Of a DNA stretch of 64,000 bases, positions 34,674-44,057 are shown piece by piece. Origin of the DNA: Saprospiraceae bacterium (GTDB lineage Bacteria > Bacteroidota > Bacteroidia > Chitinophagales > Saprospiraceae). Made by a program: the position numbers and the translations under genes. The stretch covers positions 124,001 to 188,000 of the forward strand of contig JAHBTW010000007.1 of assembly GCA_019638385.1 (NCBI GenBank), written 5' to 3'. Numbering within the stretch: the first letter of the stretch is position 1; each line of letters begins with the position of its first letter. The notes beneath the pieces are model-generated. The model was not told the origin of the DNA and did no database searches. It saw only the letters and a list, made by a program, of their open reading frames with translations.

Positions 34674-34838
34674 TTATTTCAAAATATCAGCAGCAACAGC
34701 GGTAGCCACATTGCAGGCGGCCGATTGCAACGAGAAATTGGTGGGACAGCCGTAGCCGCGATTGCAGGAAGAGAAGGACAAAGCGGCGGTAGATAAGGCA
34801 GCGATAACGAGGATGCTGCGGAAGATTTTGGATTTCAT
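34674..34838 (-). CDS. Small cysteine-rich lipoprotein
   Basis: 54 residues from the ATG at 34838; six more codons are possible upstream. The lipobox SFSSC places the lipidated cysteine near residue 25, leaving a mature peptide of only ~30 residues with two more cysteines (GYGCPTNFSLQSAACN). Similar tiny GYGCPTNF lipoproteins occur, as I recall, in other Bacteroidota. It is co-directional with ytxJ, 6 bases away. A role in thiol chemistry is possible but only inferred. Confidence 0.6.
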   Translation of the reverse strand: MKSKIFRSILVIAALSTAALSFSSCNRGYGCPTNFSLQSAACNVATAVAADILK

Positions 34839-34942
34839 GGTAATATTCATTTTCAATTTTCAGAAACACGTTTCACAACGCAAAGTTGAACGGAAATATT
34901 TTAACATTCAAGGAAACCCCCTCCGACCCCGAAAAAAAGCCT

Positions 34943-34950
34943 TACTTTTG
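34943..34950 (+). promoter_or_regulatory. -7 box upstream of pdhB
   Basis: TACTTTTG matches TAnnTTTG and lies 48 bases before the pdhB start codon. No clear TTTG is seen at the -33 distance. Confidence 0.5.
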
Positions 34951-34998
34951 CGCCTCATTTGACGAACATTTGAAACATCCAATAGTTATTTCGGGATC

Positions 34999-35985
34999 AT
35001 GAGCAGAACATTAGCACTGAGAGACGCCCTGCGCGAAGCCATGTCGGAAGAGATGCGCCGGGACGAGACGGTCTTCCTGATGGGAGAAGAAGTAGCCGAG
35101 TACAACGGCGCCTATAAAGTGAGCAAAGGCATGCTCGACGAGTTCGGCCCCAAGCGCGTGATAGACACGCCCATTGCGGAGCTTGGATTCGCCGGCATCG
35201 GCGTAGGCGCGGCCATGAACGGCCTGCGGCCTATTGTGGAGTTTATGACCTGGAACTTCGCCGTGCTCGCTTTCGACCAAATTGTGAACAATGCCGCCAA
35301 GACGCTTTCGCAATCGGCGGGGCAGTTCAAGTGCCCCATCGTTTTCCGGGGGCCTTCCGGCGCTGCCGGACAGTTGGCGCAGCAGCACTCCCAAACCTTT
35401 GAGAGCTGGATGGCCAACACGCCGGGCCTGAAGGTCATTTCCTGCATTGACCCCGCCGATGCCAAGGGCCTGCTCAAATCGGCCATTCGCGACGACGATC
35501 CGGTCTGTTATATGGAGTCAGAATTGCTCTACGGCTTCACCGGCGAAGTGCCCGACGGCGAGTACTTAGTGCCCATCGGCGTAGCGGCCGTGCGCCGCGC
35601 CGGCACAGATGTTACGTTAGTATCTTACAACAAAATGGTGTTGGTCGCATTGGAGGCCGCCGAAATCCTGGCCACGGAAGGCATTTCTGCCGAAGTAATT
35701 GACCTGCGCACCATCCGCCCCTTGGATGTACGCACTATCCTCGATTCGGTGAAGAAGACAAATCGCATCGTCGTCATTGACGAGTCCTGGCCCTTTGCCG
35801 GCGTGTCGTCGGAAGTGGCGTATGTTGTACAAAAGCACGCCTTCGACTACTTGGACGCCCCCGTCACGCGCATCAACGCGGCGGATACTTCCTTAGGCTA
35901 TGCGCCCACCCTCGTGGAGGAGTACATGCCGAATGCCGCCAAAATTGTGAAAGCAGTGAAGGAAGTGATGTATGTAAAGTATTGA
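34999..35985 (+). CDS. pdhB: Pyruvate dehydrogenase E1 component, beta subunit
   Basis: 328 residues of the transketolase-like E1-beta family. It starts RTLALRDALREAMSEEMRRD and carries the thiamine-diphosphate-site segment EEVAEYNGAYKVSKG, the IAELGFAGIGVGAAM block and IDLRTIRPLD in the C-terminal domain. With an E1-alpha subunit it decarboxylates pyruvate for acetyl-CoA formation. The alpha subunit is not in the window. A branched-chain 2-oxoacid enzyme is the main alternative. A methyltransferase gene starts 3 bases after its stop. Confidence 0.92.
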   Translation: MSRTLALRDALREAMSEEMRRDETVFLMGEEVAEYNGAYKVSKGMLDEFGPKRVIDTPIAELGFAGIGVGAAMNGLRPIVEFMTWNFAVLAFDQIVNNAAKTLSQSAGQFKCPIVFRGPSGAAGQLAQQHSQTFESWMANTPGLKVISCIDPADAKGLLKSAIRDDDPVCYMESELLYGFTGEVPDGEYLVPIGVAAVRRAGTDVTLVSYNKMVLVALEAAEILATEGISAEVIDLRTIRPLDVRTILDSVKKTNRIVVIDESWPFAGVSSEVAYVVQKHAFDYLDAPVTRINAADTSLGYAPTLVEEYMPNAAKIVKAVKEVMYVKY

Positions 35986-35988
35986 CGT

Positions 35989-37317
35989 TTGAAAACGCAT
36001 CACAAAATAATAACCGGAGACAGCCGGCAAATGGCCGCGCTATCTGACTGCTCGGTGCATTTAGCTATTACTTCGCCGCCTTATTGGCAACTCAAAGACT
36101 ACGGAACCGATAATCAAATTGGGTTCCATGACAGCTATGAGGCGTACATCAATAATTTGAATCTGGTTTGGCAGGAGTGCTATCGTGTGCTGCACGACGG
36201 TTGCCGGTTGTGTGTCAACATCGGCGACCAATTTGCCAGAGCTGTTTATTACGGTCGCTACAAAGTCATCCCCATTCGGGAGGAGATCATCAAATTTTGC
36301 GAGAACATCGGCTTCGATTATATGGGCGCTGTTATTTGGCAAAAAGTGACTACGTCCAATACCACAGGCGGCGGCGTTCAAATGGGTTCTTACCCTTATC
36401 CCCGGAACGACATTTTAAAATTAGATTACGAGTTCATTCTGGTGTTCAAAAAATTAGGCGACGCGCCGAAGCCCGGCAAAGAGCAGAAAGAAATGTCGAA
36501 AATGACCGCCGAAGAATGGAACACCTTTTTTGCGGGCCATTGGAATTTTGCAGGCGCCCGGCAAAGCGGGCACATAGCCATGTTCCCGGAAGAACTGCCC
36601 CGGCGATTGATCAAAATGTTCTCTTTTGTCGGTGAAACCGTGCTCGACCCCTTCGCCGGTAGCGGAACCACGTCGCTAGCCTCCAAAAATCTTGGGAGAA
36701 ATTCGGTGGCCTTTGAAATCAATCCCGCATTTATTCCAATTATAAAGGAAAAATTAAGCGTTCATCAGACCGATCTGGATGGTACCGCTTATGAGTTTTT
36801 ACAACAGAAAGAAGTGTCTATTGATTTTGAAAAGAAAATCAGCCAACTCCCGTACATTTTTAAAGACCCGCACACCTTAGACAAAAAAATAGACGTAAAA
36901 AAATTGCAGTTTGGTTCCAAAATTGACAAAGACAGTTCTAACCGGCGGGAAGAATTTTTCACGGTAAAAGAAGTCATCAGCCCCGGGAAAGTACGGCTCA
37001 GCAATGATCTGGTGGTGAACCTTATCGGAATCAAAGACAGCCCGTCCGCCGGCAGTAATGCCATTTTGTTTTTAACAGACAAAGTGAAGGGCAAGCGCGT
37101 ATTTCTTAAATATGACCAACTGAAGCACGACAGCGACAACAACCTGTTTTGTTATTTATACTTAGAAAACAAGACTTTCATCAATGCCCATTTGATTAAA
37201 AGCGGCCTGGTGGAGGTGGACAATGAAACCGCGTACAAGCATAAGGAGAAGTTTCAAAACCTGTTCAACGAAGCCCATGCCCTCATAGCAGATGAAATAG
37301 CGCGGCTTCACGTTTAG
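35989..37317 (+). CDS. Beta-class DNA methyltransferase fused to a staphylococcal-nuclease-like domain
   Basis: 442 residues. The motif IV TSPPYW (28-33) comes before the SAM-binding motif I DPFAGSGTT (220-228), the beta-class order for N6-adenine or N4-cytosine methylation. Residues ~315-440 read like an SNase (TNase) beta-barrel: VRLSNDLVVNLIGIKDSP, then GKRVFLKYDQL and INAHLIKSGLVEV. The arginines of the nuclease site seem to be replaced (N where RLLLVD has R; DNNLFCYLY where GRGLAYIY has R), so cutting activity is doubtful. The start is TTG, 3 bases after pdhB; no ATG precedes the GDS motif. No restriction gene lies nearby. Confidence 0.82.
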   Translation: MKTHHKIITGDSRQMAALSDCSVHLAITSPPYWQLKDYGTDNQIGFHDSYEAYINNLNLVWQECYRVLHDGCRLCVNIGDQFARAVYYGRYKVIPIREEIIKFCENIGFDYMGAVIWQKVTTSNTTGGGVQMGSYPYPRNDILKLDYEFILVFKKLGDAPKPGKEQKEMSKMTAEEWNTFFAGHWNFAGARQSGHIAMFPEELPRRLIKMFSFVGETVLDPFAGSGTTSLASKNLGRNSVAFEINPAFIPIIKEKLSVHQTDLDGTAYEFLQQKEVSIDFEKKISQLPYIFKDPHTLDKKIDVKKLQFGSKIDKDSSNRREEFFTVKEVISPGKVRLSNDLVVNLIGIKDSPSAGSNAILFLTDKVKGKRVFLKYDQLKHDSDNNLFCYLYLENKTFINAHLIKSGLVEVDNETAYKHKEKFQNLFNEAHALIADEIARLHV

Positions 37318-37409
37318 TTGCAGGGTAGTCGTTCGCTTTGCACCTTTGTATAGAAGCTATTTTAAACTCTCCCCAGTTTCCCAAGTCATATCCCCGCAAA
37401 TCCGGTAAG

Positions 37410-37970
37410 GTGAACCAAATCCAAACAACGAATCCAGGTGACGAACACATTGTAGCGCTCATGCGCGATCCGGTCACGTTGGAGCGTGGTTTGAAATTGC
37501 TCATGGATCGGTATCAGGCGCCTTTGTACCAACACCTGCGCCGCATGGTAACCGACCACGACGACGCCAATGACTTGCTGCAAAACTGTTTCATCAAAGC
37601 GTATCGAAACATCGGGCAGTTCGAAGGCAAAGCAAAACTTTACACCTGGCTATACCGGATTGCCTCCAACGAGGCCATTACTTTTTTGAACAACCGAAAG
37701 CGAAGAGCCGTGGATTCGATTGATGAAAACAACCTGTTGGGCAACTCCCTGAAAGCAGATACGCTGATGGACGGAGAACTCCTGCAGGTGCAATTGCAAC
37801 AGGCCATGGAAACGCTGCCGCAAAAACAAAAATTAGTCTTTACGCTGCGCTACTATGATGAACTGCCCTATGAAGAGATGTCGAAAGTACTACACACTTC
37901 GGTGGGCGCACTCAAAGCCTCGTATCACCATGCGGTGAAAAAAATAGAACACTTTTTCAACAACAGTTAA
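37410..37970 (+). CDS. ECF-type RNA polymerase sigma factor
   Basis: 186 residues from the GTG at 37410, which puts the N-terminus (VNQIQTTNPGDEHIVALM) in line with the family. An ATG 24 codons upstream is the alternative. Region 2 (HDDANDLLQNCFIKAYRNI ... KLYTWLYRIASNEA) is followed by region 4 (LPQKQKLVFTLRYYDELPY ... VGALKASYHHAVKKIE). It directs RNA polymerase to its own promoter set. A membrane anti-sigma-like gene follows after 11 bases and a Spy-like gene after that, a common envelope-stress arrangement. Confidence 0.88.
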   Translation: MNQIQTTNPGDEHIVALMRDPVTLERGLKLLMDRYQAPLYQHLRRMVTDHDDANDLLQNCFIKAYRNIGQFEGKAKLYTWLYRIASNEAITFLNNRKRRAVDSIDENNLLGNSLKADTLMDGELLQVQLQQAMETLPQKQKLVFTLRYYDELPYEEMSKVLHTSVGALKASYHHAVKKIEHFFNNS

Positions 37971-37981
37971 ATATAGACACC

Positions 37982-38512
37982 ATGAAACATACAGAAGCCG
38001 TACTCAAAGAATTGGAGGAACTGTCGCCCCGGCTGGCACAGATCAAACGGGCAGAAACGCCGATAGAACCGCCGGCGTCTTACTTCAGCGAATTGCAGCG
38101 GGATGTGCTGTGGCAAATACGCCAGGAACAACAGACAGCGGCCCGGCCTGCGGCAACACCCGCGCCTGCCAATGGGTTTGCCTGGTTGGACTTTCTGCGG
38201 CGGCCCCGCCACGCACTGGCTTTCGCCACATTTGCAGCGCTCCTCGTAGCCGCTATCTGGGTATTGTCGCCCCGCACCGGCAGCCTCGACAACGGAACAG
38301 ATTCGGCCTTAGCCACGCTTACGGAAGAGGAAGCGCTCGCCTACATAGAGGCCAACGTACAGGATTTCGACCTGGACCTGCTCGCGCAATTTGCCGACCT
38401 CGACCTGCTCGATGCCACTGCCGCTGCCGGCTGGAGCGATGAAGAATGGAACGACATATTGGAATCCCTTTTGGACGAAACAGACATTCAGACGCTGGAA
38501 GAACTATTTTAA
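37982..38512 (+). CDS. Membrane anti-sigma factor-like protein
   Basis: 176 residues. A charged cytosolic N-terminus (~1-75) is followed by one membrane helix at about 80-95 (FATFAALLVAAIWVL) and an acidic periplasmic part ending in repeated DLDLL/LLDETD segments. The layout and position directly after an ECF sigma gene mark it as the likely anti-sigma partner. No zinc-binding anti-sigma motif (HxxxCxxC) is present, so the mechanism would differ from the RsrA type. Confidence 0.72.
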   Translation: MKHTEAVLKELEELSPRLAQIKRAETPIEPPASYFSELQRDVLWQIRQEQQTAARPAATPAPANGFAWLDFLRRPRHALAFATFAALLVAAIWVLSPRTGSLDNGTDSALATLTEEEALAYIEANVQDFDLDLLAQFADLDLLDATAAAGWSDEEWNDILESLLDETDIQTLEELF

Positions 38513-38532
38513 AAACACAAAAGCTAAGTACT

Positions 38533-39009
38533 ATGAAAAAATTGATTTTCGCGATCGCGCTGCTTGCATTTGCAACGGCAGGTCTGCAGGCACAACCGGG
38601 CGAAGGCCCCGGACCGAAAGGCGGAGAGCGCTTGAAATCCATGCGCATTGCCTACATCACCAACAAGCTCAGCCTCACCCCGGAAGAATCGCAGCAGTTT
38701 TGGCCGGTGTTCAACCAGTTTGAGGCCGATCAGAAAAAAATCCGCGACAAGTACAAGCCCGCCAAAGACCTCCTATCTATGACGGATGCCGAAGCGGACA
38801 AGTTTTTGAACAGCCGCATCGAAATGGAACAGGAGATGCTCAACCTGCGCAAAAACTATGTGAGTCAAATGCGCAAAGTAATTCCGGTGCGCAAAGTGGC
38901 CATGCTGATGCGGGTAGAACAGGATTTTCGGGAAGAACTCGTGGGGGCCATGCAACAACGCCGCAGCGAAGGCGCCGCGCCGCGCCGACCGATGCAGCGG
39001 AACAGGTAA
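38533..39009 (+). CDS. Spy/CpxP-like periplasmic protein
   Basis: 158 residues. A signal peptide ends near GLQAQ. The rest is helical and highly charged, with the LTPEESQQFWPVFNQFEA segment resembling the LTxxQ repeat of Spy/CpxP chaperones and metal sensors. It is the third gene of the sigma/anti-sigma operon (20-base gap) and so is a likely product of the stress response it would help to control. The start at 38533 was chosen because the signal peptide follows at once. Confidence 0.75.
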   Translation: MKKLIFAIALLAFATAGLQAQPGEGPGPKGGERLKSMRIAYITNKLSLTPEESQQFWPVFNQFEADQKKIRDKYKPAKDLLSMTDAEADKFLNSRIEMEQEMLNLRKNYVSQMRKVIPVRKVAMLMRVEQDFREELVGAMQQRRSEGAAPRRPMQRNR

Positions 39010-39046
39010 GTTTTACTTACCTTAGCCCCACAAAATCACACACACC

Positions 39047-40858
39047 ATGACCCTGAGAACCGCTCAGGAAACGCTCAAGCTCTATTTCGGCTACGATTCG
39101 TTTCGGCCCATGCAGGCCGAGATCATTGAAGCCGTATATGCCGGCCGCGATGCGCTCGTGCTCATGCCCACGGGAGGCGGCAAGTCAGTGTGTTTTCAAA
39201 TTCCGGCCATTACCTTACCGGGCGCCTGCATTGTTGTATCGCCGCTCATTTCTTTGATGAAAGATCAGGTGGAAGGGCTGCGCGAGGCAGGCGTCCGGGC
39301 GGCGTACCTCAACAGTTCCATTGATGCCGGCACGGCGCAGCAGGTGGAGGACGCTTTTTTTAAAGGGCAATTGGACTTGCTGTATGTGTCGCCGGAAAAG
39401 CTGTTGTCGGCCGATTTTATGCCCCTCCTGCGCCGCGCTGCGATCAATCTCTTTGCCATTGACGAGGCGCATTGCATTTCCTCCTGGGGGCACGACTTCC
39501 GTCCGGAATACACCCAGCTACGCTTTCTGCGTCGCGAGTTTCCCACCATCGCCATCATCGCGCTCACCGCCACTGCCGACAAGGCCACGCGCCGCGACAT
39601 TGCGCAGCAGCTCACGCTGTCCGACCCCGCCGTATTTGTCTCTTCTTTCGACCGGCCCAACATCCGCCTCGAAGTGCGGCCCGGCCAAAAGCGCGTGGAG
39701 CAAATCCTCGACTTTCTCAAATCCCGCCGCAATCAGTCCGGCATCGTGTATTGTCTCAGCCGCAAGGGCGCCGAAGACCTGGCCGCCCGCCTCAGCCAAC
39801 GCGGCTTCCCGGCCATGCCCTATCATGCCGGCCTCACCGACCGCCAACGCGCCAAAACGCAGGAGGATTTCATCAATGATAAGGTGCCCGTCGTGTGCGC
39901 CACTGTGGCCTTCGGCATGGGCATTGACAAATCGAACGTGCGCTGGGTGATCCATTACAACCTGCCCAAAAACATGGAGGGCTACTATCAGGAAATCGGC
40001 CGCAGCGGCCGCGACGGTACCACGGCCGAGGCCCTGCTCTTTTACAGCTATCAGGATGTGGCTGTGTTGGAAGACATTCTGCGGCAGGGCACTTCCGATC
40101 AGGTGGAATTGCAACTGAGCAAATTGGAGCGCATGAAGCAGTACGCCGAGGCGCTCACCTGCCGCCGCCGCATCCTCTTGAGCTATTTCGGCGAGCATTT
40201 GGGTGAAAACTGCGGCAACTGCGACGTGTGCCGCAATCCGCCTCAATACTTCGACGGTACCGTGTTGGCGCAAAAAGCCCTCTCCGCTATAGCCCGGCTC
40301 AGCGAAGCCGTCCCGGCAGGCATCGTGGCGGAGGTGCTGCGCGGCTCCGGCCGGCGGGAAATCATAGACCGCGGCTACGACCGCATCAAAACCTACGGCG
40401 CCGGCCGCGACCTGCCCCAGAACGAATGGCTCTACTACATTCAACAATTGGTACACCTCGGCTATGCAGAGCCTGCGGCAGAGGAACACTATGCGCTCAA
40501 GCTCACCGCGAACGGGCGCAAGGTGTTGTTTGAGGACGAAAAAGTGCAGTTTGCCCGCTTCATTTCCATCAAAGAGCGTAAAGCAACAGAAAAAGAGGCC
40601 GCTAAAAAACAGGAACCACAGGGGCAACGCCGCCGGGTGCGCGACGAGTTGTTTGAGGTGCTGCGCAAACTCCGGCAGCAAGTAGCGCTCCAACAGGGCG
40701 TGCCGCCGTATGTGGTTTTTTCGGATGCCACCTTAGAAGAAATGGCGGCCCTGCGGCCCCGCAACCGCGAGGAATTTCGCAGTATTTCCGGGGTAGGCGA
40801 AATGAAATTGGAGCGTTACGGCAGTACTTTTTTGCAGGCCATAGAGGAGTTTAGCTGA
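39047..40858 (+). CDS. recQ: ATP-dependent DNA helicase RecQ
   Basis: 603 residues, a 3'-5' helicase. Motif I (MPTGGGKSVCFQIPA), the DEAH box (AIDEAHCISSWGHDFRPEY), motif III (ALTATAD) and motif VI (QEIGRSGRDG) are in order. Then come the zinc-binding cysteines (CRRRILLSYFGE ... CGNCDVC), the RQC winged helix, and a C-terminal HRDC domain (about 520-603). Complete family length. It starts 37 bases after the Spy-like gene and is followed 82 bases later by an effector-associated-domain gene. Confidence 0.95.
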   Translation: MTLRTAQETLKLYFGYDSFRPMQAEIIEAVYAGRDALVLMPTGGGKSVCFQIPAITLPGACIVVSPLISLMKDQVEGLREAGVRAAYLNSSIDAGTAQQVEDAFFKGQLDLLYVSPEKLLSADFMPLLRRAAINLFAIDEAHCISSWGHDFRPEYTQLRFLRREFPTIAIIALTATADKATRRDIAQQLTLSDPAVFVSSFDRPNIRLEVRPGQKRVEQILDFLKSRRNQSGIVYCLSRKGAEDLAARLSQRGFPAMPYHAGLTDRQRAKTQEDFINDKVPVVCATVAFGMGIDKSNVRWVIHYNLPKNMEGYYQEIGRSGRDGTTAEALLFYSYQDVAVLEDILRQGTSDQVELQLSKLERMKQYAEALTCRRRILLSYFGEHLGENCGNCDVCRNPPQYFDGTVLAQKALSAIARLSEAVPAGIVAEVLRGSGRREIIDRGYDRIKTYGAGRDLPQNEWLYYIQQLVHLGYAEPAAEEHYALKLTANGRKVLFEDEKVQFARFISIKERKATEKEAAKKQEPQGQRRRVRDELFEVLRKLRQQVALQQGVPPYVVFSDATLEEMAALRPRNREEFRSISGVGEMKLERYGSTFLQAIEEFS

Positions 40859-40940
40859 CAAATTGTTAAAATTGTGTTTTTAGAAATTCGACTGTATTCG
40901 CCTTTTTTTGTTGTAACGTTAGTCAGGAAACACCAAACGC

Positions 40941-42671
40941 ATGGAGGATTACAAAACCGTAGCCGCACAAGTCAAAAATCTCATCGGCGAAGCCGACCGG
41001 GAGGAGGCGTTGCGCCAATTGATCGGGTTTTTGCAAAGCGACCCGAAATGGACGGTGTTACAAAAAGAGGCACGGTCTGTGCAGGCCCAATACCTCAACA
41101 CCAAACGCGAACAAGGCGCCGGGCGCATCAGCTTCGAGCAGGCCGACATCAATTACAACCGCATCAACAATCAGATACTCTCCCTCGCCGACGACCTCGA
41201 AAAAGGCGTCACCCGCCTGCCGGCCTGGAAACGAAAATGGCCTTTGCCTGTATGGATAGCGCTGGCGGTGGTTCTGCTCGGCGGCAGTTACGGCATTTTC
41301 CGCTTGTCGCAAACACCGAAACCGACCGAACCGCTCGAACCGCAAGGCGAGGAAAATCCCTGCGCCGCTTTTTCTACCAATAAAAATTTCAAAATACTGC
41401 TGTGGGACTACCTCGATTTTCTTGACAAACAAAGCCCGTACAAAAAAGGAATCCCCGTAGCCATTCAAAACCGGCTGGGATCCATTGATCTCGGCGGACT
41501 GACGGAGGTCAGAATTTATCCGCACGATCCGGAGCAAAGCTACCCGTCTAAAGGCGATGAAGCGCTCAAATGTACCGAACAACTGGTGGTGTGGGGCACG
41601 GTGGAGGAGTTTCCGGGCACGCGGCAGCGCTTGGTCATCACGCGATACCGCTTTGCCGATAAATGGCAGTTTGCCAAATGGTCCGTCACCGAAAACGATC
41701 AATGGGAGCAAAATCCCATCACGGCCACTATCCCGTTGGAAGGCAACTTCGTGGATACGCTGACCCTGCTTTCCAATGTATTTACGAGCGGCGAAGTGTC
41801 GGTTAATATTGAAAACCTGCTGCGGCTGGCCATCGGCCTCAATGCCCGGCAACAACAACAGCAGGATGAAGCCATAGCTGCCTTACAAGACATTGACACG
41901 AAAGATTCTACGCTGGCCTTCCTCGGCGGAATGCTACTGGCCGATACCTACACCCGCATGAATAAGGAAGACGAGGCGCTCAAGGCTTACGAGGGCGTAC
42001 TCGCCGTTCACCCCAATTACGGTCTGGCGCTCAACAACAAAGCCGCCTTGCAAATTAAACAAGGCAATTTCGGAGGCGCCATCGCCACTTTGGACAACGC
42101 CGTAGCCCTGGCCCCCGACAATGTAGAAGCCGTGGCCATGCGCGGCGCGGCATACCTCTCGGTCAACCAATTAGACAAAGCCCGACAGGATTTCCGCACG
42201 GCAAAAGCGATATTGCAAGCCCCCGAATCGCTCCGCCCCGACGATAATAACACCCAAAAAGGCACGGCCCTCCAGCCGGAAAAACGAACCAAATGGCTGA
42301 ACACCAAAATGAAAGAACTGGATCGAAAATATGAGGTGGAAAAAACGCGCATCCGCGAAGCCGACCGGCAACTTCAGCGCGACCCCGTGAACATACAAGC
42401 GCTCAACACCAAAGCCGATGCCTCCAAAAATGTCGGCGATTACACAACCGCCATCTCCTCGGCCCAAAGCGTCATCGAAAAGGCGCCCGGCAACTTGAAA
42501 GCGCATGCCACGCTCATTGAGTCGTTCATCGCCATAGGCGATACCGTACGGGCCAAAGAGACCCTGCAAAATACCCTGCGCCAAAAAATACCGGCCACAG
42601 AATTGCGGCGCACTTCCCCGCTGATTCGCTCGCTGCCCGATTCGTTTATCCAGCCGCAGAAAGGAAACTGA
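40941..42671 (+). CDS. EAD11-like/TPR membrane protein
   Basis: 576 residues. The N-terminal ~85 residues (REEALRQLIGFLQ ... GRISFEQADINYNRINNQIL) match my memory of effector-associated domain 11, a death-fold-like adaptor from Bacteroidota conflict systems. One membrane helix lies about 97-117. A ligand-like or solute-binding region (~130-280) is followed by TPR repeats (~290-560, ALNNKAALQIKQGNFGGAIA). The rmuC ATG follows the stop after one base. It could sense or scaffold; no effector enzyme is in the protein itself. Confidence 0.72.
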   Translation: MEDYKTVAAQVKNLIGEADREEALRQLIGFLQSDPKWTVLQKEARSVQAQYLNTKREQGAGRISFEQADINYNRINNQILSLADDLEKGVTRLPAWKRKWPLPVWIALAVVLLGGSYGIFRLSQTPKPTEPLEPQGEENPCAAFSTNKNFKILLWDYLDFLDKQSPYKKGIPVAIQNRLGSIDLGGLTEVRIYPHDPEQSYPSKGDEALKCTEQLVVWGTVEEFPGTRQRLVITRYRFADKWQFAKWSVTENDQWEQNPITATIPLEGNFVDTLTLLSNVFTSGEVSVNIENLLRLAIGLNARQQQQQDEAIAALQDIDTKDSTLAFLGGMLLADTYTRMNKEDEALKAYEGVLAVHPNYGLALNNKAALQIKQGNFGGAIATLDNAVALAPDNVEAVAMRGAAYLSVNQLDKARQDFRTAKAILQAPESLRPDDNNTQKGTALQPEKRTKWLNTKMKELDRKYEVEKTRIREADRQLQRDPVNIQALNTKADASKNVGDYTTAISSAQSVIEKAPGNLKAHATLIESFIAIGDTVRAKETLQNTLRQKIPATELRRTSPLIRSLPDSFIQPQKGN

Positions 42672-42672
42672 A

Positions 42673-44025
42673 ATGGACAGCACCCTACTGGCTTTACTTT
42701 TTCTGCTACTCGGCTTAGTCATCGGCGGCGCAAGCGCATGGGTCATTGCTCGCCTGCGCGCCCGCGCGGACAGCGTGCCTCGCCACGAATTGCAGGCATC
42801 TTTTGTAGCCAAAGAAGTCCACGAAGCCGCCCTGCAACAAGCCGACCTGCTGCGCGATGAGTTGTTGGCAAAAGAAGAACAACTCCGCGACCTCACCGGC
42901 AAAACGGCCGCGCAGGAGCAGTCGCTGGCACACCTGCGCGAAAAACTGGCCGAGCAAAGCGAAGAAACCAACCGCCTGCAGGAGCGTTTCAAAACGGAGT
43001 TTGAAAACATCGCCAATCGCTTGCTGGAGGAGAAATCGCAGAAATTCAGTGCCCAAAACCGCGAGCAGATCGGCGAGATATTAAACCCGCTGCGCGAAAA
43101 AATCAAATCCTTTGAGGAGAATGTGCAACAGCGATTCGTGGAAGAAACCCGCGACCGCGTATCCCTGAAAAAGGAGATAGAACAACTGCGCGGCCTCAAC
43201 CAACAACTCAGTCAGGATGCTAACAACTTAGCCAACGCCCTCAAAGGCGACAACAAAGCGCAAGGCGACTGGGGCGAAATCCAACTGGAAATGCTGCTCG
43301 AACGCGCCGGCCTCACCAAAGAATTGCACTACTCCACGCAGAGCTCCTTCGCCGATGAGGATGGTCGCCAAAAACGCCCCGATTTCATCATCCATCTGCC
43401 GGAAGGCAAACACCTCATCATTGACTCCAAGGTGTCGCTCAAGGCTTACGAGCGATTCTTCAGCGCGGCTGACCCCGCCGAGCAGGAACAGCATCTGGCC
43501 GCGCATACCGAGAGCCTGCGCCGCCATGTGCGCGAACTGAGCGAAAAGAATTATACCTCGCTGTACCAGATCAACAGCCCCGACTACCTGCTGCTGTTTG
43601 TGCCGATGGAACCGGCCTGGGCCGCCGCTCTGCAATACGATTCCCAGTTGTTTTTGTACGCATTGGATCGCAACATCGTCATCGTCACCACCTCCACGCT
43701 GCTGGCCACCATGCGCACCGTTTCGTACATCTGGAAACAAGACCGGCAGAAACGTTCGGTGCTCGAAATTGCGCGCCAAAGCGGGCTGTTGTACGATAAA
43801 TTTGTGAGTTTCGTAGAAGACCTCCGCTCCATCGGCCAACGCTTGGACTCCGCTCAGCAAGCCTATCATGATGCCATGGCCAAGCTAAGCGACGCCCGCC
43901 GCCCCGGCGATACCCTCATCGGGAAAGCTGAAAAAATAAAAGCGCTCGGCGCCAAAGCCTCCAAGCAACTCCCGAAAGATTTGCTGGACGGCGCAGAGGA
44001 AGACGAAAAAGATTTGCTACCTTAG
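42673..44025 (+). CDS. rmuC: RmuC-family DNA recombination protein
   Basis: 450 residues. One N-terminal membrane helix (4-25) is followed by a long coiled coil (~40-190), then the RmuC core: GDWGEIQLEMLLERAGL, RPDFIIHLPEG and HLIIDSKVSLKAYE. The D...DSK arrangement is that of PD-(D/E)XK nucleases. In E. coli RmuC limits DNA inversions. Here it is tied to the EAD/TPR gene by a 1-base gap, so they are made together. The expected length and domain order are kept. Confidence 0.92.
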   Translation: MDSTLLALLFLLLGLVIGGASAWVIARLRARADSVPRHELQASFVAKEVHEAALQQADLLRDELLAKEEQLRDLTGKTAAQEQSLAHLREKLAEQSEETNRLQERFKTEFENIANRLLEEKSQKFSAQNREQIGEILNPLREKIKSFEENVQQRFVEETRDRVSLKKEIEQLRGLNQQLSQDANNLANALKGDNKAQGDWGEIQLEMLLERAGLTKELHYSTQSSFADEDGRQKRPDFIIHLPEGKHLIIDSKVSLKAYERFFSAADPAEQEQHLAAHTESLRRHVRELSEKNYTSLYQINSPDYLLLFVPMEPAWAAALQYDSQLFLYALDRNIVIVTTSTLLATMRTVSYIWKQDRQKRSVLEIARQSGLLYDKFVSFVEDLRSIGQRLDSAQQAYHDAMAKLSDARRPGDTLIGKAEKIKALGAKASKQLPKDLLDGAEEDEKDLLP

Positions 44026-44057
44026 CACTCCGATTTTCATCATTCAACCCGTCTGCT

